Source: Chloroflexota bacterium
GTDB lineage: Bacteria; Chloroflexota; Anaerolineae; Aggregatilineales; Phototrophicaceae
DNA: 5,238 nucleotides
Assembly (NCBI GenBank): GCA_023392115.1
Contig: JAEVZT010000147.1
Coordinates: forward strand, 1 to 5,238
Direction: 5' to 3'
Shown: in pieces, positions 1 to 5,238 of the stretch
Position numbering within the stretch: position 1 is the stretch's first letter
Layout: each line of letters opens with the position of its first letter
The notes under the pieces: model-generated
What the model saw: the letters and a program-made list of their open reading frames with translations, nothing else
The model's database searches: none
Told to the model about the DNA's origin: nothing
Program-made: the position numbers and the translations under genes

Positions 1-6
1 CGACCA

Positions 7-45
7 CAGGTTGCGCGGAGTGAGGTTAAACCAGTCGCAATCCTG
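7..45 (-). other. Imperfect hairpin after the last gene; weak terminator candidate
   Basis: Just beyond the stop codon of the membrane-protein gene, the arms 7-15 (caggttgcg) and 36-45 (cgcaatcctg) are complementary over nine pairs with one bulged base. They enclose a 20-nt loop that itself contains the small palindrome ggttaaacc (24-32). Transcripts of the minus-strand operon would reach this structure directly after the stop. No U-tract follows on the minus strand, so it does not meet the usual rule for an intrinsic terminator. It may be an RNA-end-stabilising hairpin or chance. The remaining bases in 1-52 show no gene. Confidence 0.25.
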
Positions 46-52
46 CGTGTTT

Positions 53-727
53 CTACTCCTGATAGTACCCCTCATCCTCTGGCGGGTAATACGCGCCTTC
101 ATCATACCCGTACCCGCCAGCGTCAGCCGTTTCCTGAGCGAACCGGCGCGAAATGATAACCTTCATCACCAGAACCGGCGGGATGAGCATCCCCAGCGCG
201 ACCAAGTCGCTTGTGCCGAGCGCGGTTGAGATGAGAATGACCAGCCAGACGATACAGATCACGGCGATGAACACGATCAGATAGCGGGTGATGCCGGTGC
301 GGCTAAAACGCATCGGGCGACCGCTGACGAACGCGACAACCGCGCCCGCTGCCACGCCGATCACCATGCCGTCGAGCGCGCCGACGAGCAGCCTGCGCCC
401 CACGTCGAAGCGCGCGGCTTCCGGCACGAGCGGCGCGATCGCGTTGGCGATGCCGTAGATCGCCATGCCAACGACGCCGCCGAACTGGACGCTGATCCAG
501 TCGATGCGCAGCAGGCGCAAGAATGACGCGCCAAAGAGGATATAGAACAAACCGGGGATGCCAACGGCGATCGCGCTGGCGACGACGCCCGTCAAGACCT
601 GCACGCCGACCTGCGTGTCGTGTCGCCACGCCAGCGTCCGCAGCCCGAAGAATCCGCTGACGGCGAAGACGGTGATGGTCATCACCGTCAGCACTTCGAC
701 CAGACGCTGGATCGGGCTGCGCTGCAT
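53..727 (-). CDS. Polytopic membrane protein of unknown function with a Tyr/Glu-rich tail
   Basis: I do not recognise the family. The 224-residue product looks like an integral membrane protein with about six hydrophobic segments, roughly at residues 9-33, 41-70, 79-101, 112-135, 148-170 and 173-193. Several are rich in Gly, Ala and Val with small-residue repeats. Basic residues (R30, R35, R71, R74, R111, R112, R194, R195) sit at the segment borders. The C-terminal 28 residues are hydrophilic and rich in Gly, Tyr, Asp and Glu, with seven tyrosines in the last 18-20 positions. I chose the ATG at 727: an AAGGCG Shine-Dalgarno-like site lies 5 nt upstream and the start falls 2 nt after the moaB stop. 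A GTG at 754 would add nine residues and overlap moaB by 25 nt without a better site. The tight spacing implies translational coupling to moaB. No transporter or enzyme signature is visible, and a link to molybdenum metabolism rests only on adjacency. Confidence 0.82.
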   Translation of the reverse strand: MQRSPIQRLVEVLTVMTITVFAVSGFFGLRTLAWRHDTQVGVQVLTGVVASAIAVGIPGLFYILFGASFLRLLRIDWISVQFGGVVGMAIYGIANAIAPLVPEAARFDVGRRLLVGALDGMVIGVAAGAVVAFVSGRPMRFSRTGITRYLIVFIAVICIVWLVILISTALGTSDLVALGMLIPPVLVMKVIISRRFAQETADAGGYGYDEGAYYPPEDEGYYQE

Positions 728-729
728 GA

Positions 730-1242
730 TCACGCCTTGCGCACGACTTCCCACGCGAGGTGATTGAACTCCGGGATGATCAGCTTTTCGAGCGCGACCT
801 GCACGGCGTTCGGGCTGCCGGGCATCGAAAAAACGAGCGTCCCGTTGTAGACGCCCGCCGTCGCCCGGCTTAACATCGCCGCCGCGCCGACTTCTTGATA
901 GCTCAACATGCGGAACAGCTCGCCAAAGCCGGGGAGCGTCTTTTCGAGCATTCTGCTGATCACGTCGTAGGTCGTGTCGCGCGGGCTGATGCCCGTGCCG
1001 CCGTTGAACAGGATCAGACGCACGCTTGAGAGCTGCGAGAATTCGTCAAGCGCCATTGCAACCTGATCCGGCTCGTCCTTGATCAGGCGGTAGGCGGCGA
1101 CAATATGCCCCAGTTCGGTCATGCGCTGCTCGATGTACTGGCGGTTGGTGTCGGTTTCCGGCGTCCGCGAGTCGCTCACCGTGACGATGGCGATCGTCAC
1201 CGGCTGGTGTCCAGCTTTCTCTCGATGATCCTGCGCGCCCAA
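730..1242 (-). CDS. moaB: MoaB/MogA-family molybdenum cofactor biosynthesis protein
   Basis: This 170-residue cytoplasmic protein belongs to the MoaB/MogA molybdopterin-binding fold. Family members such as MogA adenylylate molybdopterin with ATP before molybdate is inserted; the precise role of MoaB proteins varies between lineages. Visible motifs are the first strand ending TVSDSR (21-26), the NGGTG loop with SPRDTT (80-91) that forms the pterin site in relatives, [13 protein letters not shown] (105-117), SRATAGV (125-131) and MPGSPNAV (140-147). The length matches E. coli MoaB, and the short polar N-terminus of about 15 residues before the first strand is normal. The start is a TTG at 1242, chosen because AAGGGG lies 5 nt upstream. 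The nearest alternative in-frame start, a GTG at codon 15, would cut into the first strand. The gene begins 9 nt after the hepT stop, so it appears co-transcribed with the toxin-antitoxin pair. Other Mo-cofactor genes are not in view, so MoaB versus MogA function is undecided. Confidence 0.93.
   Translation of the reverse strand: MGAQDHREKAGHQPVTIAIVTVSDSRTPETDTNRQYIEQRMTELGHIVAAYRLIKDEPDQVAMALDEFSQLSSVRLILFNGGTGISPRDTTYDVISRMLEKTLPGFGELFRMLSYQEVGAAAMLSRATAGVYNGTLVFSMPGSPNAVQVALEKLIIPEFNHLAWEVVRKA
733..738 (-). promoter_or_regulatory. Ribosome binding site of the membrane-protein gene, inside the end of moaB
   Basis: The minus strand reads AAGGCG here, five bases before the ATG at 727. The site lies within the last codons of moaB, whose TGA (732-730) falls between it and the ATG. 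This favours the ATG over the GTG at 754 and suggests that ribosomes finishing moaB reinitiate on the next gene. Confidence 0.5.
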
Positions 1243-1245
1243 AAT

Positions 1246-1253
1246 CCCCCCTT
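1246..1253 (-). promoter_or_regulatory. Strong Shine-Dalgarno of moaB overlapping the hepT stop codon
   Basis: On the minus strand the hepT stop TAA (1254-1252) runs directly into six Gs, giving AAGGGGGG. The AAGGGG core ends 5 nt before a TTG at 1242. This decides the moaB start and puts the ribosome that terminates hepT on the moaB initiation site. A strong site with a weak start codon is consistent with termination-reinitiation coupling; that is an inference from layout. Confidence 0.6.
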
Positions 1254-1590
1254 ATTCCAACGGTACAATCTTTTCCAGTTCACTAATCAGTTCAGGCAGC
1301 CTGAGCCTAACGGTTTCCCATACGACGTCATAATCAACGTCAAAGTAATCGTGAACGATCTTGTTTCTCATGCCCGTGATGTTTTTCCATGGAATCTGGG
1401 GATACAGTTCACGTGTGCTCTGCGTTACTCGTGCCGCTGCTTCTCCGACGATCTCGATTGCGCGGACGAGAGCGAAAGCAAACATCTCATCTGTTTCGAG
1501 CATCGGTCGCGTTCTACCTTCGGCAAAAGCAAGCGCGGAACGTGATGCTTCGAGCATATGCTTTAGTCGAGTCTCGTCATTCTCGTTCAT
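1252..1590 (-). CDS. hepT: HepT-like HEPN RNase toxin (DUF86 family)
   Basis: The 112-residue product matches the HEPN toxins of the MntA/HepT type II toxin-antitoxin family. The diagnostic RX4HXY motif is intact: R75, H80 and Y82 in the stretch RNKIVHDY, followed by FDVDYDVVWETV, typical of DUF86 proteins. In characterised members the Arg and His form the RNase site of a dimer that cleaves RNA, and the partner MntA blocks it by adding AMP to the motif tyrosine. The helix at about 36-58 (FAFALVRAIEIVGEAA) is also typical. I chose the ATG at 1590: it overlaps the mntA end by 14 nt, has a weak CAGG 6 nt upstream and gives the usual family length. A GTG at 1623 would add 11 residues (KKLSTPRRSC-like) with no family support. 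Base composition in the first 120 bases of the 3' part is about 42-48% G+C, well below the neighbours, suggesting transfer. No inactivating change is visible. Confidence 0.9.
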   Translation of the reverse strand: MNENDETRLKHMLEASRSALAFAEGRTRPMLETDEMFAFALVRAIEIVGEAAARVTQSTRELYPQIPWKNITGMRNKIVHDYFDVDYDVVWETVRLRLPELISELEKIVPLE

Positions 1591-1891
1591 ACAAGACCTG
1601 CGCGGTGTCGACAACTTTTTCACGAAAATGGCGGCTCAGGAAGCCCGGCGTGTTCAGGTCAACCTGTCGCCCCAGCATGTCGCTCAACTCTTCTTGAAGC
1701 TCGACAAACGTGAAGAAATCCGGCGTTTTCCCCGGTTCAAACTCCACTAAAACGTCGACGTCGCTGTCGCCTCGAAAGTCGGCGCGCAGCACAGAACCGA
1801 ACAGCGCCAGTCTTTGAATGTGATGACGCTGACAAAACTGCTCGATCTGCTCGATTGGAACGGCGATTTGTGCCGACACGGGTCGCCTCAT
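1577..1891 (-). CDS. mntA: MntA-like minimal nucleotidyltransferase antitoxin
   Basis: This 104-residue protein is a minimal nucleotidyltransferase of the polymerase-beta superfamily, the usual antitoxin of HepT. The fold signature is complete: LALFGS with G32-S33, then D44 and D46 in SDVDVLVEF as metal ligands, and a third acidic residue at D78 in RQVDLNT. Characterised MntA proteins neutralise HepT by transferring AMP from ATP to the tyrosine of the RX4HXY motif; with the catalytic residues and the target tyrosine both present here, the same mechanism is likely. The ATG at 1891 is preceded by AAGAG 4 nt upstream and is the first gene after the repeat-bearing spacer. It overlaps hepT by 14 nt, which ties production of the two proteins together with the antitoxin translated first. 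The length is normal for the family. A stand-alone nucleotidyltransferase role is unlikely given the adjacent hepT. Confidence 0.91.
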   Translation of the reverse strand: MRRPVSAQIAVPIEQIEQFCQRHHIQRLALFGSVLRADFRGDSDVDVLVEFEPGKTPDFFTFVELQEELSDMLGRQVDLNTPGFLSRHFREKVVDTAQVLYERE

Positions 1892-1978
1892 TGAACTCTT
1901 GTTCGCAATAGACAGTTTACAGCAAAAATGCCCTTCACCATAAACTGTCTACTGCAAACTGTTCACTGTCTACGTCAA
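1892..1978 (-). promoter_or_regulatory. Spacer between the penicillin-binding protein and the mntA-hepT unit; probable promoter region
   Basis: This 87-bp stretch lies upstream of the first gene of the downstream unit and is AT-richer than the genes around it. On the minus strand a TTGACG hexamer (1978-1973) directly follows the stop of the upstream gene and resembles a -35 box, but no good -10 box lies at the right distance. A second candidate is TGCTGTAAA (about 1924-1916), which resembles an extended -10 but lacks a clear -35. A promoter is expected here on positional grounds, but neither candidate is convincing. No T-run follows the inverted repeat, so it is not an ordinary intrinsic terminator of the upstream gene. 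Confidence 0.35.
1909..1973. repeat. Heptamer tandem repeat with an 11-bp inverted repeat
   Basis: Four contiguous 7-bp units of the form ACTGNNN start at 1944, 1951, 1958 and 1965; the first and last are identical (ACTGTCT). A degenerate unit ACCATAA precedes them at 1937. The 9-mer actgtctac therefore recurs at 1944-1952 and 1965-1973, exactly 21 bp apart, about two helical turns. The same unit appears in inverted orientation at 1910-1916, beside a near-unit at 1917-1923 (GCTGTAA on the minus strand). As a result tagacagttta (1909-1919) and taaactgtcta (1941-1951) form a perfect 11-bp inverted repeat with a 21-nt loop. It could be an operator, a hairpin, or a dispersed short tandem repeat of the heptamer type known from cyanobacteria. 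The repeat is seen directly; its role is not known. Confidence 0.8.
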
Positions 1979-4900
1979 TTACGGCACCGTGAACGGCACC
2001 TGATACGGCTGCTGGACGTAGTTACCGTCGTTGCCGACGACGACAAGCTGGAGCGTGTAGTTCCCCGACTGCAACCCCGGCGCTTGCAGCACTTCGAGCT
2101 GCCCGTTGACGACGCTGTTGTAATGCGTGTCGCCGAGCGTCACCCAACCGCCGCCGAACTGCCCGCCGCTCAGTTCCACCTTGTAATACAGCGCCTGATC
2201 GGGCGTGAACTGCGCCGTCCCGATGATCGGGATCGTATCGGCGACGACCTGACCCGGCGTCGGCTGGCTGATGAATGCCGTCACCACCGCCGGGTTGCCC
2301 GCCGCCGACAGCAGATCAGGCGTGCAGGCGATCGTCGGCAGGAATGCCAACCCCGCAGAGCGCGCGTACTGCTCAGCGCGCACCGCGTCTTCAGGCACGG
2401 GCGGCGGCGCGATGAACAACTGTTCGCGAGCGGCGGGCGCGCTGCCCTGAAGCTCGACTGGCACTTGGCAGTACATCGGCGGCGGCGGCGTTGGCTGACC
2501 CGGCGCGACTTGAAACTGGATCAGGTTGGAGATGTCCTGCGGCAGCGGGTGTACCAGCACGCGGTAGACATCCGGTTCGACTTCGCGCAGCCATGGACCC
2601 GCCTGCGGCGGGTTGTCGGGTGTCGGCTGCTGCCCGGGCGGATACTGCAAGCCTTGACCGTCCCACACGGCAGCAGGCGAGTCAAGGAACCATTCGGTGA
2701 TGCGTCCGCCGCAGTCGAGTGCCGGGTCGCGCAGGGCATTGATCGCGCACAACTCGCGCCGAGAAACCCCCTGCGGCTGATCGAGCCGGTCGGCGAGCAG
2801 GCTGCCATCGGCGGCGAACTCGTTGAGCAAGCTGCTGTCGTTGTGAATCGCCGTCAGCACCTCGTTCCAGATCGGCGCGGCTCCCGTCAAGCCGGTCGTG
2901 TTGATCATCGGCTCGCCGCGCGTGTTGCCGACCCACACGCCAACGGCGACGTTGCGCGTGTAGCCGACCGTCCAGTTGTCGCGGAAATTATCGGTCGTAC
3001 CGGTCTTCACCGACGACGCGATGCCGCCGGTAAACAGCGCGCTGCTCGCGCCCATCGCCGGCTGGCGCGCAGGTTCGTCGCCGAGAATGTCGCTGACGAT
3101 GTAGGCGATGCGCGGGTCGAGCACCTGCGTCCCGTAGCCCTCGCGGATGACCGTCGCCTCGGTGACATTCCCCAACGGGCAGCCCTGCTCGTACTGGTAG
3201 AGGATGTTGTCGTCGCTGTCGAGCACGCACAGGATCGCCGTCGACGGGACGAGCGTGCCGCCGTTGGCGAAGACCGAGAAGGCGCGCGTCAATTCAAGCA
3301 GGGTGATGTCACCGCCGCCGAGCGTCAGCGACAAGCCGTACTGGCTGGCATCCATGCCCAGACTTTCCACGCCGAAGCGGCTCATGATATCGAGCAGCGC
3401 CGGCACGCCGATCTGGCGCAGGGTTTGCACCGCCGGGATGTTGTAGCTGTTGGCGAGCGCCGTCCGCATCCTCACCGGTCCGTGCATCGTCCGGTCGTAG
3501 TTGACGGGCGTATAACCCGGCATGACCGTTTCGGTATCCCAGATGATGTCGCCGGGAGTCATTCCCTGTTCGATGGCGGCGGCATACGTGAACGGCTTCA
3601 TCGTGCTGCCCGGCTGGCGCAGCGAAGTCGTCACGTTGACGCGCCCGTCGATCAGATCGTTGTTGTAGTCGACGCTGCCGACCATCGCCAGAATTTCGCC
3701 CGTTACCGGCTTGAGGACGAGCACCGCCGCGTTGTTGACGTTGTTCGCGCTCAACCCACCGAGCTGCCGGCGGGCGACGCTCTGCGCCATGTCGTTGATG
3801 CGCCGGTCAACTGTCGTGTAGATGCGCAAGCCGCCTCGCGCGATCTGCTCCGGCGTGTAGCCGAGTTCTTCCATCAGCGACTCGAATTCCTGCCGCGCGT
3901 AGACCGTGAAGTGCGGCGCTTGCAGCGAGATTTCCGGCGGTTCGGCGAAATTCAGCCCCTCGCGCAGCGCCTGATCGCGTTCCGCGCTCGTGATGAAACC
4001 TTCTTCGACCATCCGCTGGAGCACCAGACGCCAGCGTTCGTCAACCGCCGACTGAATGCTGGGATCGGGGTTGAGCGGATCGAGGTTGGCGGGCGCTTGC
4101 GGCAAGCCTGCCAGCATCGCCGCTTCGCCGAGCGTCAGGTTGCCAACATCTTTGCCGAAGAAGGTTTGCGCGGCAGCTTGCGCGCCGTACGCCATGCTGC
4201 CGTAATAGATTTCATTCAGGTACATTTCGAGGATGTCGAACTTCGACGTGCGCTGCGTCAGCAGGAACGCCAGCATGATTTCTTCGACCTTGCGCTGGAC
4301 GCTCCGCTCGGCGCGGTATTCAAAGTCGAACAGCACGTTACGCACCAACTGCTGCGTGATCGTGCTGCCGCCGCTGCCACCTTCCGCCAAGCCGACATAC
4401 TGCGTGAACGCGCGCAGAGTCGCGGGAATCTCGAAACCGGGGTTGCTGAAGAACGAGTCGTCCTCAATGGCGATCGTCGCGTTGATCAGGTCTTGCGGGA
4501 AATCCTCGTATTGGACGTTCGTCCGCCGCCCCTCATTGAACGCCTCGTACAGCAGCGAGCCGGTGCGGTCGTAGAAGAACGTGCTCTGGAAGTTGCGGTA
4601 ATCGTCAACCTGCGCCACCTGTGCCTGAAGCTGTTCCTCAAGGCGCGTGCCGAGCGTCGCCGTCAGGATCAGCCCGATCATCGTCAGACCGCCGCAGAAG
4701 GTGACGATCAATCCGGCAAAGACCATCAGGCAACCGGGCGAGCAGCCAAGGAACGTCCGGCGGCGCGGCGTCTGGCGCGGCTGAAGCGGTGGGTTCGCGC
4801 CCTGCACGCCGTATCCGCCCGGAATCCCCGGCTGCTGCGGCTGCGACTGCGTGTACGGCGGCGCGGGGATCGTCGGCTGTGGCTGCTGCGGAGCCGGTCG

Positions 4901-5238
4901 CTGCGTGTAGGCGACAGGCTGCGGCGTCGGGCGCGGCTGCGCGGGACGCGGTCGCCGTTCCTCGCCGGGGACGTGAACGAGCGTGTGCTGGAAGGGGTCG
5001 ATGTGCGGCATCGTCGATTGGTCTTCGAACATCGGCGGCGTGTCGTCGTCGAGGCGCGGCGGTTCTTCGGGCAGAAAATCGGGGTTCGGGTCAAGCCCAT
5101 CGCTGCCTGCGAGCGTCTTCGGGTCGGTAATGCGGCGCGGCTGCGGAATCTCGCCCGGTTCTTCGGGCAGCGGCAGCGTCGGCACTTCGTGGATATCCGG
5201 TGCCACCGGCTCGTCGAGATCGGCAGTCAGGTCGTCGG
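1979..5238 (-). CDS. Bifunctional class A penicillin-binding protein (PBP1A-type), 5' end beyond the window
   Basis: This large type II membrane protein polymerises lipid II into glycan strands and cross-links peptides outside the cytoplasmic membrane. Numbering from a GTG at 5206 (1,075 residues): 1-150 is an acidic then Pro/Gln-rich, presumably disordered cytoplasmic head; 157-186 is the membrane anchor; about 205-400 is the GT51 glycosyltransferase with catalytic E248 in EDDSFFSNPG, GGSTITQQ (279-286), RKVEE (305-309), YLNEIYYG (329-336) and LTLGEAAMLAGLPQAP (357-372). About 490-790 is the transpeptidase with S534-T-M-K537, S587-Y-N589 and K734-T-G736. The remaining 285 residues are a Pro-rich region with four cysteines (820, 832, 913, 961) and an Ig-like beta domain at about 974-1075. 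The reading frame stays open from the GTG to the window edge, adding an acidic stretch (DDLTADLDEP) of the same character. The GTG lacks a good Shine-Dalgarno site, so the real start is probably outside. All catalytic motifs are intact. Confidence 0.95.
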   Translation of the reverse strand, partial: DDLTADLDEPVAPDIHEVPTLPLPEEPGEIPQPRRITDPKTLAGSDGLDPNPDFLPEEPPRLDDDTPPMFEDQSTMPHIDPFQHTLVHVPGEERRPRPAQPRPTPQPVAYTQRPAPQQPQPTIPAPPYTQSQPQQPGIPGGYGVQGANPPLQPRQTPRRRTFLGCSPGCLMVFAGLIVTFCGGLTMIGLILTATLGTRLEEQLQAQVAQVDDYRNFQSTFFYDRTGSLLYEAFNEGRRTNVQYEDFPQDLINATIAIEDDSFFSNPGFEIPATLRAFTQYVGLAEGGSGGSTITQQLVRNVLFDFEYRAERSVQRKVEEIMLAFLLTQRTSKFDILEMYLNEIYYGSMAYGAQAAAQTFFGKDVGNLTLGEAAMLAGLPQAPANLDPLNPDPSIQSAVDERWRLVLQRMVEEGFITSAERDQALREGLNFAEPPEISLQAPHFTVYARQEFESLMEELGYTPEQIARGGLRIYTTVDRRINDMAQSVARRQLGGLSANNVNNAAVLVLKPVTGEILAMVGSVDYNNDLIDGRVNVTTSLRQPGSTMKPFTYAAAIEQGMTPGDIIWDTETVMPGYTPVNYDRTMHGPVRMRTALANSYNIPAVQTLRQIGVPALLDIMSRFGVESLGMDASQYGLSLTLGGGDITLLELTRAFSVFANGGTLVPSTAILCVLDSDDNILYQYEQGCPLGNVTEATVIREGYGTQVLDPRIAYIVSDILGDEPARQPAMGASSALFTGGIASSVKTGTTDNFRDNWTVGYTRNVAVGVWVGNTRGEPMINTTGLTGAAPIWNEVLTAIHNDSSLLNEFAADGSLLADRLDQPQGVSRRELCAINALRDPALDCGGRITEWFLDSPAAVWDGQGLQYPPGQQPTPDNPPQAGPWLREVEPDVYRVLVHPLPQDISNLIQFQVAPGQPTPPPPMYCQVPVELQGSAPAAREQLFIAPPPVPEDAVRAEQYARSAGLAFLPTIACTPDLLSAAGNPAVVTAFISQPTPGQVVADTIPIIGTAQFTPDQALYYKVELSGGQFGGGWVTLGDTHYNSVVNGQLEVLQAPGLQSGNYTLQLVVVGNDGNYVQQPYQVPFTVP

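Noticed and set aside
11..229. Plus-strand 72-codon reading frame
   Set aside because: It lies mostly antisense to the C-terminal part of the membrane-protein gene, has no ribosome site and shows no domain-like pattern.
1591..1623. Longer hepT from the GTG at 1623
   Set aside because: It would add a Lys/Arg-rich 11-residue leader unlike the family and increase the overlap with mntA to 47 nt; the ATG at 1590 gives the usual length.
1105..1750. Plus-strand reading frames antisense to moaB, hepT and mntA (1105-1545, 1361-1750, 1389-1697)
   Set aside because: Three overlapping frames compete over genes with clear catalytic motifs on the other strand; their translations are Ser/Arg/Cys-rich and look like shadows.
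1909..1951. Inverted repeat as an intrinsic terminator of the penicillin-binding protein gene
   Set aside because: The stem is AT-rich with a 21-nt loop, and no U-tract follows on the minus strand.
1909..1973. CRISPR-like array
   Set aside because: The repeats are 7-9 bp and contiguous, without unique spacers of regular length or cas genes.
4726..5130. Arg/Ser-rich and Ala/Arg-rich frames at 4726-5100 (-) and 4789-5130 (+) over the head of the penicillin-binding protein
   Set aside because: Such compositions are expected from alternative frames of GC-rich Pro/Gln-coding DNA, and the main frame continues uninterrupted.

Overview
The window reads as a chromosomal segment of a GC-rich bacterium. 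A few hand-counted 60-base samples give about 65-72% G+C in the large and metabolic genes and about 42-48% in a small inserted cassette. The architecture of the penicillin-binding protein (long Pro/Gln-rich cytoplasmic head, GT51 motif with Asn in place of His, Ig-like extracytoplasmic tail) suggests a Chloroflexota member, perhaps Anaerolineae-like. That assignment is an inference from style, not from a marker gene.

Every credible gene lies on the minus strand, so the window is read from right to left. From 5238 to 1979 lies a bifunctional class A penicillin-binding protein whose 5' end runs off the window. An 87-bp AT-richer spacer (1892-1978) follows, built largely from 7-bp tandem units and an 11-bp inverted repeat. 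Next come mntA (1577-1891) and hepT (1252-1590), a nucleotidyltransferase antitoxin and HEPN RNase toxin pair. Then come a MoaB/MogA-family molybdopterin protein (730-1242) and a small polytopic membrane protein (53-727) of unknown function. The last 52 bases hold no gene, only a weak hairpin.

The four genes after the spacer are packed tightly: mntA and hepT overlap by 14 nt, the hepT stop codon touches the Shine-Dalgarno sequence of moaB, and the membrane protein starts 2 nt after the moaB stop. They look like one translationally coupled transcription unit. The toxin-antitoxin pair differs in base composition from its flanks and probably arrived by transfer, placing a housekeeping cofactor gene downstream of a TA promoter. 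The penicillin-binding protein makes cell-wall glycan and cross-links and has no evident functional link to the rest.

I saw no RNA genes, CRISPR arrays, transposases or phage genes. I do not see strong evidence for a wholly new system. The most unexplained element is the heptamer-repeat spacer in front of the TA pair.
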